DNA from: Cytophagales bacterium
GTDB taxonomy: Bacteria; Bacteroidota; Bacteroidia; Cytophagales; Cyclobacteriaceae
Direction of reading: 5' to 3'
Length of the DNA stretch: 64,000 nt
Assembly (NCBI GenBank): GCA_017303795.1
Contig: JAFLBR010000014.1
Coordinates: 1-64,000, forward strand
Shown: positions 33,339 through 42,101 of the stretch, piece by piece
How the letters are laid out: each line of letters begins with the position of its first letter
How positions within the stretch are numbered: position 1 is the first letter of the stretch
Notes under the pieces: generated by a model
The model's input: only the letters and a program-made list of their open reading frames with translations
What the model was told of the DNA's origin: nothing
Databases searched by the model: none
Program-made: the position numbers and the translations under genes

Positions 33339-35588
33339 ATGAAAACACGCCATCTCTTACTTTTTCTACTCATTTCCCTTACGGGATTTGGCCAATCTGA
33401 ACAGCTAAAAGGAGTTGTTACCAGCAAAGGCGAGCCAGTGCCGTTTGCCAATGTGTTGATTGAAGGCACCACAACCGGCACCAGTACCACAGAAAATGGA
33501 AACTTTGTACTGGAACGACCTGCCGGAAAATTTACTTTGGTGATTTCAGGTATTGGTTATAAAACCTTGCGCAAAGAAATAACTGCCACAACTACAAGCG
33601 TGCAACTTGAGCTGACTGAAGATGTAGCCGAGTTGGAAGCTGTAGTAGTAACCGGTACCATGAAAGAAGTTACCAAAATGAATTCGCCCATACCGGTGGA
33701 AGTGTTTGCCCCTTCTTTTTTTCTTAAGAACCCAACGCCCAATATTTTCGAAGCACTTTCTTTAGTGAATGGTGTGCAGCCACAAATCAATTGCAATGTT
33801 TGCAACACAGGCGACATACACATTAACGGATTGGAAGGCCCTTATACCATGATCTTAATTGATGGGATGCCCATTGTGAGTAGCCTCGCTACGGTGTATG
33901 GCTTATCGGGTATTCCCAACAGTTTGGTAAAACGCATGGAGATTGTGAAAGGCCCGGCTTCTACACTCTACGGATCGGAAGCAGTAGGCGGTGTAATAAA
34001 CATCATTACCAAAGAACCCGGCTCGGTACCAAAATTTAAAGTTGATGCCTTCGGTACTTCGGTAGGTGAGTACAATCTGGATGTAGCTTCGGGGTTGAAA
34101 GTGAAAAAAGCTTCTACCCTGTTTGGCGTAAACTATTTTAACTACAACCAGAAGCGCGACATCAATAACGATAACTTCACCGATGTTACATTGCAAAACA
34201 GGATCTCACTTTTTAATAAGTGGAGTTTCTACAGACCATCCGGAAAAAACTTTTCGTTGGCCGGTAGGTATGTAAATGAAAACCGGTGGGGTGGCGAATT
34301 ACAATGGACAGATCAGCATCGCGGCAGCGACCAGATTTATGGTGAATCTATTTATACTAACCGGGCCGAGTTGATTGGTAATTATCAACTCAACACCCAA
34401 ACCCCGGCTTACATCGATTACTCATACAACTATCATTTGCAGGATTCCTATTACGGTGTTGTAAAGTATTATGCAAAGCAACATGTTGCGTTTACACAAC
34501 TTCGTGTAAACAAAAATTTTGGTCGCCATGATTTACTGGCCGGAATTCCGATGCGTTTTATTCATTACGATGATAATACCGTGGGCACGGCTAATGCCGG
34601 AGTTAATCAACCGGATGTAACTTTCCTGCCGGGAATTTTTGTGCAGGATGAAATAGAGGTTACTTCACGCTTTACCACACTGGCCGGGCTGCGTTACGAC
34701 CGGCACAATGTGCATGGTAACATTTTTACACCACGGCTGAGTTTAAAATTTTCGCCTAATGCCAGCAACACCTTCCGGTTAACCGGAGGCAGTGGTTACC
34801 GCGTAGTGAATTTATTTACGGAAGACCATGCCGCGCTAACCGGCTCGCGCGAAGTAGAAATCCGCAACGATCTGAAGCCGGAGCAATCGTGGAATATAAA
34901 CCTGAACTATGCACGCAACATTATCTTAAATGAAGGCTTCGTTAACTTCGATGCAAGTTTGTTCTATACTTACTTCACCAATAAAATTGTGGGCGACTTT
35001 CTAACTGATCCTGATAAAATCATTTACGATAATTTAAACGGTTATGCCATCTCGCGCGGACTAACCGTAAATACCGACATGGCTTTTGCCAATGGACTAA
35101 AAGTAATTTCAGGTGTTACGTGGATGGATGTGTACCAGATTCAGAATGAAGTAAGTGAACTGAAAGTGCCACAACTACAGGCACCAAAATTCTCGGGCAC
35201 GTTTACGGTAAGTTACACTACACCTAAGTTGGGCATTACCTACGATTTAACCGGCCGCGTGTATGGCCCCATGCATTTACCTGTTGTCGAAAATGATTTT
35301 CGTGCGGCTATGTCGCCCTGGTTTGGGTTATTGAATGTACAGGTAAGCAAAGCGTTTAATAATGTAGAAGTGTATGCCGGTATAAAAAACCTGCTCAACT
35401 TTATTCCAAAAAATCCATTGCTGCATCCGGATGATCCGTTCGACCGTGCCGGAGGAAAATACTTTGATGCTAACGGTGCTCCCCGCCCCGATACCAACCC
35501 GAATGGTTATACCTTCGACACCACTTACAACTACGCACAATTACAAGGCGCAAAAATGCAGGTGGGGATTAGGTGGACGATTGATTGA
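33339..35588 (+). CDS. TonB-dependent receptor with carboxypeptidase-regulatory-like N-domain
   Basis: About 749 residues: signal peptide (to about GFGQ), a carboxypeptidase-like beta-sandwich (about 22-95, LKGVVTSKGEPVPFANVLI), the plug domain (NGLEGPYTMILIDGMPI and GPASTLYGSEAVGGVINIIT) and a 22-strand barrel. A CNVC pair in the plug (QINCNVCNTGDIHI) may touch a metal or metallophore. Placement opposite the COG0523/DUF1826 operon, with shared operators, suggests uptake of zinc or another metal complex. The protein ends MQVGIRWTID and lacks the usual terminal Phe. GTG 33327 is the alternative start. Confidence 0.92.
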   Translation: MKTRHLLLFLLISLTGFGQSEQLKGVVTSKGEPVPFANVLIEGTTTGTSTTENGNFVLERPAGKFTLVISGIGYKTLRKEITATTTSVQLELTEDVAELEAVVVTGTMKEVTKMNSPIPVEVFAPSFFLKNPTPNIFEALSLVNGVQPQINCNVCNTGDIHINGLEGPYTMILIDGMPIVSSLATVYGLSGIPNSLVKRMEIVKGPASTLYGSEAVGGVINIITKEPGSVPKFKVDAFGTSVGEYNLDVASGLKVKKASTLFGVNYFNYNQKRDINNDNFTDVTLQNRISLFNKWSFYRPSGKNFSLAGRYVNENRWGGELQWTDQHRGSDQIYGESIYTNRAELIGNYQLNTQTPAYIDYSYNYHLQDSYYGVVKYYAKQHVAFTQLRVNKNFGRHDLLAGIPMRFIHYDDNTVGTANAGVNQPDVTFLPGIFVQDEIEVTSRFTTLAGLRYDRHNVHGNIFTPRLSLKFSPNASNTFRLTGGSGYRVVNLFTEDHAALTGSREVEIRNDLKPEQSWNINLNYARNIILNEGFVNFDASLFYTYFTNKIVGDFLTDPDKIIYDNLNGYAISRGLTVNTDMAFANGLKVISGVTWMDVYQIQNEVSELKVPQLQAPKFSGTFTVSYTTPKLGITYDLTGRVYGPMHLPVVENDFRAAMSPWFGLLNVQVSKAFNNVEVYAGIKNLLNFIPKNPLLHPDDPFDRAGGKYFDANGAPRPDTNPNGYTFDTTYNYAQLQGAKMQVGIRWTID

Positions 35589-35595
35589 TAAATAA

Positions 35596-35652
35596 AGAAA
35601 CGGAAAGTATGTTTGCCAACATGCAGAATAATTTAACGGTTTAGCCGTTTCT
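35596..35652 (+). terminator. Competing hairpins after the TonB receptor gene
   Basis: AGAAACGG (35596-35603) can pair with CCGTTTCT (35645-35652), or the latter can pair with AACGG at 35635-35639. No strong T-run follows at once. A terminator or attenuator is possible. Downstream, TGCACTAGTGCA (35692-35703) is a separate 12-bp palindrome before the next gene. Confidence 0.35.
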
Positions 35653-35746
35653 GTTTCATGTGTTAAAAATTTATTTTTAAGGTCACATGCCTGCACTAGT
35701 GCAGCATTTCGGCACACAGGCATGGAATTCTAAAATTGAGATTTAG

Positions 35747-36910
35747 ATGAAACTTCACCTCACCCTACTGGCTCTGGTTGTATCAAGCGTTGGTCTTTGT
35801 CAGAATTTCGACAACCTGCTAACCAGAAAACAAATCGATTGCCCGGACATTGCTTATAACAGCGCGCTCTATTTTGTGAAGTACATGGATGAAAACAAAA
35901 TTGATTCCGCTGGCCTTTTGTTGGATTACTGGCAATCGAAATGTGGCCTTCGCGAACCCGTTTTTAGGGCTAAACTTTTGTTTGCATTAAAAACACAAAC
36001 CTTCAGCGACAGCCTGATAACGGACAAAGTGCTGGACTACATTTTTATGTACCAAAACAGGCTTGAATTTATTACCAATCCTGATCCATTTGCGCAAAAC
36101 TATGAAGACTACAAGTCGTACTTTGGTTTTGTTCCGCCAGGCGAAACATTCGATACGTTTACCCGCCAATTAGCTTCAACTCTAAAATGGATTTACCCGA
36201 CCCACTCTACCGAATACATGTTGGCCGAATTTTATGGTGACAATCCAGATGAAATCTTTACCAAAATTCAAACTGGTACTCACAATACATCACCCTTATC
36301 AATTGAGTACACGAAGGCGGTTAACCGGTTTATTAATTTACCAGAGGGCCACATGTCGTGGATTACTGGAGTGTGGATTCCAACAGGCGCACTTAAACCA
36401 TTGGGCACACACCCCGAGCTTGGGTTTCAAATGGGAGCCAAGCACAAAAAAATGAATTACGATTTAACGCTCTCTTTTAAGTTTGTGAACTCACCAAATA
36501 CTTATTTAGCCCGAAGAAACGGTGTACTCGAACCAACCAAACAATTTTTTGGTGGGTATATTGGTTTTGATGTGGGCCGCGATATTTTCTCGCACAAAGG
36601 AAATGAATGGCAGGTAATAGGAGGAATTGGCTTTGATGGTTTTGATGCACTAAAGGAAGATCAAGACAATGATCTGGAGTCGGTAAGTGTCGGCTCTTAC
36701 AATTTCAATTTCGGGTTGGCATATCGTTATTATGTGAACAATCATTTTTATTTGGGCTTACGCGCCAAATATAATGTAGTGGATTATACGTTAAACCGGG
36801 TAATTGATTTTACCGGTAACCCTATCACTATTCAGTTTATAGTGGGCGGTGTAAATAATTACTACCGCAATCATTACCTAGATGACTTGAAATACCGGTA
36901 TAGAAAGTGA
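35747..36910 (+). CDS. Hypothetical secreted protein with barrel-like C-terminal half
   Basis: 387 residues with signal peptide (MKLHLTLLALVVSSVGLCQ). The N-terminal half (about 20-200) is helical; the C-terminal half has alternating strands typical of outer-membrane beta-barrels (GFQMGAKHKKMNYDLTLSFKF, FNFGLAYRYYV, FYLGLRAKYNV). No known family recognised. It follows the TonB receptor by about 160 bp with hairpins between, so co-regulation is uncertain. Confidence 0.7.
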   Translation: MKLHLTLLALVVSSVGLCQNFDNLLTRKQIDCPDIAYNSALYFVKYMDENKIDSAGLLLDYWQSKCGLREPVFRAKLLFALKTQTFSDSLITDKVLDYIFMYQNRLEFITNPDPFAQNYEDYKSYFGFVPPGETFDTFTRQLASTLKWIYPTHSTEYMLAEFYGDNPDEIFTKIQTGTHNTSPLSIEYTKAVNRFINLPEGHMSWITGVWIPTGALKPLGTHPELGFQMGAKHKKMNYDLTLSFKFVNSPNTYLARRNGVLEPTKQFFGGYIGFDVGRDIFSHKGNEWQVIGGIGFDGFDALKEDQDNDLESVSVGSYNFNFGLAYRYYVNNHFYLGLRAKYNVVDYTLNRVIDFTGNPITIQFIVGGVNNYYRNHYLDDLKYRYRK

Positions 36911-36937
36911 TTGAGTAACACAACAAAATTTTCTGGC

Positions 36938-37747
36938 TCAGGCCTTGTTATTCAAAAATAATAATTTCATCAAAGCCTTCTTAATCCCATCCGCATTATT
37001 TGTATCCGTAACCAAAGTAGCCTGCTTCTTAACTGCATCTGGCGCATTGCCCATGGCAATACTGGTACCCGCCAGTAAGAACATATCCACATCATTAAAA
37101 TTATCACCAATGGTAATAATCTGATCGGCTGTTATGTTTCGCGCTGAAATTACTTTTTGAATACCCTTACTTTTTGAAGCCCGATTACTTACTATCTCCA
37201 AATAGGTAGGCTTTGATTTGTGAATATTAAGATTTTCAAAACCAATACTTTTCAAATGTACCGAGACAGCGTTTAGCGCATCGGACTCTCCCATCAACAT
37301 AATTTTATTGGCATAAAAATCATCTGTAATAAGTTTATCCAACTCAATTTGTGTTGCCACGCAATTGGTGATTTGGCTTTCTTGTGCAATCCAGCCATCA
37401 TGTTGATTCGTGTACCAGATGTGGTGTTTATAAATACTGATGCTGATCTTGAAGTTACGTACCTCATTAATAATTTTACGTGCGTCCTGAAGAGCTATCA
37501 TTTCCTCATCCAAAATTTGATCATTCTGAATTACAAGAGCACCATTAAAACAGATTACCGGGTTTTCAATAATTCCAAGTTCCTTATAAAAAGGCAACGT
37601 TGCATTTGGCGGTCTTGCGGTGACAATGGCGATAAGAATACCCTGCTGATGTAGCTCGGTGATTATTTCTTTTGTACCAGCCGAAATAGTCAGGTCATCT
37701 GTCAGAAGTGTTCCGTCCACATCAATAAATACTGCCTTGTATTTCAT
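36938..37747 (-). CDS. HAD-superfamily Cof-type phosphatase
   Basis: 269 residues with HAD motif I FIDVDGTLL (nucleophile Asp9), motif II TARPP, a C2-type cap (about 85-185), motif III Lys in SKSKGIQK and motif IV IGDNFNDVDMF. Cof/YbiV-type enzymes dephosphorylate sugar phosphates, FMN or other small phosphoesters; substrate unknown. Convergent with the preceding plus-strand gene. Confidence 0.92.
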   Translation of the reverse strand: MKYKAVFIDVDGTLLTDDLTISAGTKEIITELHQQGILIAIVTARPPNATLPFYKELGIIENPVICFNGALVIQNDQILDEEMIALQDARKIINEVRNFKISISIYKHHIWYTNQHDGWIAQESQITNCVATQIELDKLITDDFYANKIMLMGESDALNAVSVHLKSIGFENLNIHKSKPTYLEIVSNRASKSKGIQKVISARNITADQIITIGDNFNDVDMFLLAGTSIAMGNAPDAVKKQATLVTDTNNADGIKKALMKLLFLNNKA

Positions 37748-37787
37748 TCAACCATTAAAGTTTTTTTTGCGTATTTGTTGTGTGGAG

Positions 37788-38372
37788 TTATCTACCGCTA
37801 AACCGGTAATGACCAATAATTTTATAACTGAACAGCATATCTTCCAGCACCTGCCCCGCACCAATGTTATGTACAATCAAATTGCGTTTACCATCAACTG
37901 ATTTTTGATTGACTACAATACCAATGTGTAATATGCTTCCACCAAGATTCCAACAAACAACATCGCCTGGTTTATAGTCGGAGGCCTGATCGGTAATAGC
38001 CAACTTCGCTTGTTGCCGTTCAAAATATGTCATCAGGTTAGGCACTCTGCGGTGGTCAATGTTTTTATCGGGCTTCTTCAAACCCCAGTTTTTAGGATAA
38101 GCCGAAAAATCCGAACGCATATCCTCATGCACTTCTTGCTGTAAATCAATGCCCACTTTGCGGTACACACGGATTACAACATCGGTACACACACCTTTAT
38201 TGGCGGGCACATCGCCATTCGGATAGCCAATCGAAAAATACTGTGGATCGTATGTAACCTGTTGCCCGATTAAAGTAGCGGCTGAATCGGCCAGCGTTTT
38301 GAAAAAATTATCTTGTGCCCATACAGGAATGGACGCAATACTTAATACAGAAAATATGAATAGTCTTTTCAC
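37788..38372 (-). CDS. DUF1287 exported protein (NlpC/P60-like fold expected)
   Basis: 194 residues with signal peptide ending PVWAQ, then the DUF1287 pattern: GQQVTYDPQYFSIGYPNGDVP, GVCTDVVIRVYR (Cys that would be the nucleophile), NIDHRRVPNLMTYFER, and PGDVVCWNLGGSILHIGIVV (His). A Cys-His pair suggests a thiol amidase or peptidase on cell-wall material; activity is unproven. Ends 40 bp upstream of the HAD gene. Confidence 0.83.
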   Translation of the reverse strand: MKRLFIFSVLSIASIPVWAQDNFFKTLADSAATLIGQQVTYDPQYFSIGYPNGDVPANKGVCTDVVIRVYRKVGIDLQQEVHEDMRSDFSAYPKNWGLKKPDKNIDHRRVPNLMTYFERQQAKLAITDQASDYKPGDVVCWNLGGSILHIGIVVNQKSVDGKRNLIVHNIGAGQVLEDMLFSYKIIGHYRFSGR

Positions 38373-38390
38373 CCTGATTGATCAGGAATT

Positions 38391-38825
38391 TCACTTCACC
38401 AGTACGGCATCCAACACAATAAAATTACCGTGCTCCAGATCCGAGTCGTTCAGTTTTAGTTTGCCTTTGATGCGAATAAATTCATCGGCTTCGAACTTGC
38501 TGGGTTTAGTTTTAAACGATACTTCGGCAATGGACTCTGGCCCCGCACCGCCACAGAAAAAACATTGTGCGTATGGAAACTTCGATAAGATAATGTACGC
38601 ATCGCCTTCTACATCTACCGGCAGGTAATAACCTTCAAGTTCAATCTCTTTACCAACTTGTGCTTTTAAGTCGGCCGAAAAAGTTGGAAACAAAAAATAC
38701 TCACCGGCTTTCTCGTTGTACTTCGCATCAAATTTGGTTTTAGCAAAAGCAACCCAGCCATCGACCTGAGCAAATGCCACCACACTCAATACAGTTAACA
38801 CCAAAGAAAAAGTTAATTTTTTCAT
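38391..38825 (-). CDS. DUF3299-like exported protein (copy 2)
   Basis: 144 residues with signal peptide (to about VVAFAQ) and the core GYYLPVDVEGDAYIILSKFPYAQCFFCGGAGPES, clearly paralogous to 32790-33221 (shared SKFPYAxCFFCGGAGPES and KGKLxLND). It follows the FtsX-type permease by 56 bp in an ATPase-permease-DUF3299 order, which I know from zinc-regulated Zrg-type loci of Vibrio. The likely role is the extracytoplasmic partner of the ABC system. Confidence 0.72.
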   Translation of the reverse strand: MKKLTFSLVLTVLSVVAFAQVDGWVAFAKTKFDAKYNEKAGEYFLFPTFSADLKAQVGKEIELEGYYLPVDVEGDAYIILSKFPYAQCFFCGGAGPESIAEVSFKTKPSKFEADEFIRIKGKLKLNDSDLEHGNFIVLDAVLVK

Positions 38826-38881
38826 AACCTGCTTTTTACAAATTCAAAATTACAAATTCGTTTTACAATCCTGCACACCGT

Positions 38882-40123
38882 TCAACCCTGTGCCAACACT
38901 TTGTGTATATCGGTTCGATATGCCTGAAAAGATGGAATAAGCGAACAGATAATACCCAGCACCACGCTGCCCACCAATAAGTACAACTCCTCCACATAAA
39001 ACACAAAAGCATTCACACCGGCTGTCTGGCTTTCGGTTACAAGTGTGGTAAACAAAAACAATACCACATGGCCTAGCGCTACACCCAACACGCTTCCGCA
39101 GAAGGTTAACACCACGCCTTCCAATTGTGTTGCCCAAAGTAATTTACTTCTACTGGCACCCATGGAACGCATAATGGCCAGATCGTACTTACGCTCTTTT
39201 AATGAATTGTACAACGCAATAAAAATACTGAGTGCCGAAATAAAGATAAGCACATAGGCAAAGCCTGTAAGTGCATCGATACCTACACCCAAAATGGAAA
39301 ACAACCGCGCTGCTTCAAATGAAGGCGATGCTGCCTGCATATTGGTTTGACTGTTGATGTAACGCGGCAACTGAATAGCCGCAATAGGATTTCGATATTT
39401 TAATAACAACGCGGTAAGCTCGCGTGTTGAATCGGACGCAAATGCTGTTGGTACCAAAACTGAAGCACTCAACGAATCGGGTTTAATTGTTTCATGTTCT
39501 TCTTCGCTATGTTCATGTACCAACCAGATGCTGGATACATTGGTAAGAATTAAATTATCCAACACACTGAAAGTTGGTTTTAAAATTCCCTTTACTACAA
39601 ACGGATGTTCTTCATGTGCATGACCGGCTTCGCTTAAGCCGTGAGCACTGGCGAACGTATCATCCAGCTTCAGGTTAAGTAATCGGGCTACTGTGGCACC
39701 AATAGTTACTTCCATATCCTGCTGCCACCACGTGCCGGTTTCCAATTCAGCTTTATACAAATCCGCGTAAGCGCGTGTAGTGCCAACAAGTCTATAGTTC
39801 TGATAGCTATCGCCCAATGCCATTGGGATGGCATTTTTTACAAGACGATGTTTAGCTAACCGATCGGCCTCTTGCAGTTTAATATTTCCTGTGGGGAAGT
39901 CGATATGAAAAACATTACATAAAATAAGTTGCAAAGGACTACCCTTCGCGCCTACCACCAGATCGATCCCTTTTGTGTTATCAGAAATTTTTTGCTGGAG
40001 CTGATTGCTGAACAATAACAAGATAGTAATCATGGCAATGCCCAACGACAACAATAAGATATTGAGCAGTGTATTGAGTGGCCGTGCTTTCAGGTAAGCG
40101 AATATGAGCGCAAACAGATTCAT
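38882..40123 (-). CDS. FtsX/MacB-type ABC permease with His/Glu-rich loop
   Basis: About 413 residues from ATG 40123: TM1 near 17-37, a large periplasmic (MacB-PCD-like) domain, then three helices, the first in FAYVLIFISALSIFIALYNSLKERKYDLAIMRSMGAS, the standard FtsX motif. The periplasmic domain contains SEAGHAHEEHPF and LVHEHSEEEHE, unusual for lipoprotein exporters but expected for zinc-handling Zrg-type permeases. Start overlaps the ATPase stop in ATGA; the longer frame to 40237 lies inside the ATPase gene and is rejected. Confidence 0.88.
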   Translation of the reverse strand: MNLFALIFAYLKARPLNTLLNILLLSLGIAMITILLLFSNQLQQKISDNTKGIDLVVGAKGSPLQLILCNVFHIDFPTGNIKLQEADRLAKHRLVKNAIPMALGDSYQNYRLVGTTRAYADLYKAELETGTWWQQDMEVTIGATVARLLNLKLDDTFASAHGLSEAGHAHEEHPFVVKGILKPTFSVLDNLILTNVSSIWLVHEHSEEEHETIKPDSLSASVLVPTAFASDSTRELTALLLKYRNPIAAIQLPRYINSQTNMQAASPSFEAARLFSILGVGIDALTGFAYVLIFISALSIFIALYNSLKERKYDLAIMRSMGASRSKLLWATQLEGVVLTFCGSVLGVALGHVVLFLFTTLVTESQTAGVNAFVFYVEELYLLVGSVVLGIICSLIPSFQAYRTDIHKVLAQG

Positions 40124-40746
40124 AGTTGTATCAGGTGATGAATCCGGTTTTTTAACCGTTGATCGTGCGTAGCGATAATTAAAGTAGCTTGATTTTGCTG
40201 GGCTACCGAAACCAGCAACTCGCTTACACGATCGCAACTTCTATCATCCAAAGCCGAAGTAGGTTCATCGGCCAGAATAACCGAAGGTTTGTTTAACACC
40301 GCACGGGCAATAGCCACCCGTTGCGCTTGCCCAAGGCTCAACTCCTGAATACGTTTTTTCTTTTGATCGGCAATACCCAACTGCACAAGCACTTCTTCCA
40401 CGCGACTTCTATCTTGTGTTAATCCCGCCAGGTAAGGAGCCATCAGTAAGTTTTGTTCTACCGTAAGTGCTGCCAGCAAATGGTTGCGTTGAAAAATAAA
40501 TCCGTAGTGCTTACCGCGAAAGCGATCTAATTCACTTTCGCTTAGGTTGGTGATGGAAGTTCCGTTTACTTCAATGGTACCTTGCTGGTTCTTAAGCAAA
40601 CCACCCATCAAATGAAGCAAAGTGGTTTTACCACTGCCCGATTCGCCCAACAAAAGAAACTGATCGCCACCGGCAATATTCAAATCACCAAAAGCAATTT
40701 CTTTTTCTGAATTGTAGGTGTAAGAAAGGGAACGGGTGCGGATCAT
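40120..40746 (-). CDS. LolD/MacB-type ABC ATPase
   Basis: 208 residues from ATG 40746 (an upstream ATG at 40773 adds nine). Walker A GESGSGKT, signature LSLGQAQRVAIARA, Walker B VILADEPTSALDD and ATHDQ are all present. It pairs with the FtsX-type permease by a 4-bp overlap. Context with a DUF3299-like protein and the His-rich permease suggests a zinc-linked transporter rather than lipoprotein release. Confidence 0.92.
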   Translation of the reverse strand: MIRTRSLSYTYNSEKEIAFGDLNIAGGDQFLLLGESGSGKTTLLHLMGGLLKNQQGTIEVNGTSITNLSESELDRFRGKHYGFIFQRNHLLAALTVEQNLLMAPYLAGLTQDRSRVEEVLVQLGIADQKKKRIQELSLGQAQRVAIARAVLNKPSVILADEPTSALDDRSCDRVSELLVSVAQQNQATLIIATHDQRLKNRIHHLIQL

Positions 40747-40862
40747 TTCAAAAAGTTCAACAAAAGTAAACAAGTAGTGCAGACTTCGAACTCATTTTTT
40801 TGTGAACGAAAAGTTATGTTTCAAATCTGATTGGTAAGTCAACAAATAATTTACACAAATGG

Positions 40863-41621
40863 TTACACCCAATCGGCAAACGAGATTTCCTTCAAATTAA
40901 AAGCTTTGGTGGCTCCATCAATCTTTACCTGTAGCCGTCCCTGTTCATCAACCGACTCAATAGAGCCTTTTACAATTTCCGACCCTGTTTTAAACTCCTG
41001 TTGCTCGCCCAACCTATAAAGTCGCTGAAGATAATCGTGCTGAAGTTTTGCAAAATTTCCTTCGCGCAATTGCAGGTAGCGAACCTCAACTGCTTGCAGC
41101 AATTCATGTAGTTCGGTATTCAGGTTAAACTCTTTGCCGGTTTCAAGCTTAAGCGAAGTGGCACGTGGATTTTGAAACACCGTTTGGTTAATGTTCAGTC
41201 CTGCGCCCGCAATCACAAACTGAACAACAGCCCCCGACAAAGAGCTTTCAATGAGAATGCCGCAAATCTTTTTCTCGTTCACCAATATATCGTTCGGCCA
41301 TTTAATTTTAACTGCATTAGTTTTAGTGGTTATGTAATCGGCCACCGCCAATGCAACCACTTGTGTAAGCACAAATTGCTGGTGGGGCAGTACGTTGGGT
41401 TTAAGTAAAACCGAAAAAGTAAGATTCTTGCCGGGCTCAGAAATCCACAGGTTGCCGCGCTGGCCCCGGCCACTGTATTGATTATCAGTAATTACAACGG
41501 TGCCCTCGGCTGCAGAGGCACGCTGGCCCAGGTCCATAGCAAGGGAATTTGTGGAGTGACAATCTGGCACAAAAACAAGGTTCTTGCCCACGAAAAGCGT
41601 GCTGGCAGGGATTTTATACAA
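40863..41621 (-). CDS. birA: Biotin--[acetyl-CoA-carboxylase] ligase, catalytic type
   Basis: 252 residues with SGRGQRG (biotinyl-AMP binding), NLTFSVLLKP, KWPNDI and KICGILIE, then a short C-terminal domain. There is no N-terminal helix-turn-helix, so it activates biotin and attaches it to carboxylases without the repressor role. The start at 41621 is TTG (YKIPASTLFVGKNL); Bacteroidota homologues commonly begin M-Y-K-I-P, so this unusual start fits. Divergent from rsfS with 55 bp between. Confidence 0.93.
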   Translation of the reverse strand: MYKIPASTLFVGKNLVFVPDCHSTNSLAMDLGQRASAAEGTVVITDNQYSGRGQRGNLWISEPGKNLTFSVLLKPNVLPHQQFVLTQVVALAVADYITTKTNAVKIKWPNDILVNEKKICGILIESSLSGAVVQFVIAGAGLNINQTVFQNPRATSLKLETGKEFNLNTELHELLQAVEVRYLQLREGNFAKLQHDYLQRLYRLGEQQEFKTGSEIVKGSIESVDEQGRLQVKIDGATKAFNLKEISFADWV

Positions 41622-41633
41622 GGTTATTTTGGT

Positions 41634-41641
41634 TAGCTTTG
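41634..41641 (+). promoter_or_regulatory. -7 element of rsfS
   Basis: TAGCTTTG matches TAnnTTTG, 36 bp before the rsfS ATG. The wider GTTAGCTTTG context is repeated before the acyl carrier protein gene at 49404-49413. Confidence 0.5.
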
Positions 41642-41676
41642 CAGATTGTACTGATTAAAAAATCGAAGATAGATTA

Positions 41677-42048
41677 ATGCCGAAAAAAAAGAAGGGGGCT
41701 GATTCTGAAAAACTCAGCGATGCCATTGTAAAAGGGATGCAGGAGAAAAAAGCATCCGAAATTGTGGTAATGGATTTACGGAAAGTAAAGAATGCGGTGG
41801 CCGACTTCTTTGTGATTTGCTCGGGTAACAACGACAGGCAATTAGAAGCTATTGCCGACTCCATTGATGAAGAGGTGTACAAAATCATGAAAGAAAAACC
41901 CTGGCATGTGGAGGGTAAGAACAATAAAGAGTGGATGATTCTCGACTATATAACCGTGGTAAGTCATGTATTCCGGAAAGACCGCAGAGAGTTTTACACC
42001 TTAGAAAAACTGTGGGGCGATGCCGAAATAACCGAGATTGAAGGTTAA
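41677..42048 (+). CDS. rsfS: Ribosome silencing factor RsfS
   Basis: 123 residues with the RsfS/Iojap core: VVMDLRKVKNAVADFFVICSGNNDRQLEAIAD, PWHVEGKNNKEWMILDY and VVSHVFRKDRREFYTLEKLW. It binds ribosomal protein L14 and blocks subunit joining in poor conditions. The next gene is ftsH, an arrangement common in Bacteroidota, 53 bp downstream and probably on the same transcript. Confidence 0.96.
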   Translation: MPKKKKGADSEKLSDAIVKGMQEKKASEIVVMDLRKVKNAVADFFVICSGNNDRQLEAIADSIDEEVYKIMKEKPWHVEGKNNKEWMILDYITVVSHVFRKDRREFYTLEKLWGDAEITEIEG

Positions 42049-42101
42049 CAGAACTTATTAATTCTAAAGACGTTATTCATAAGTAATTTTTTAAAACTGA
42101 A

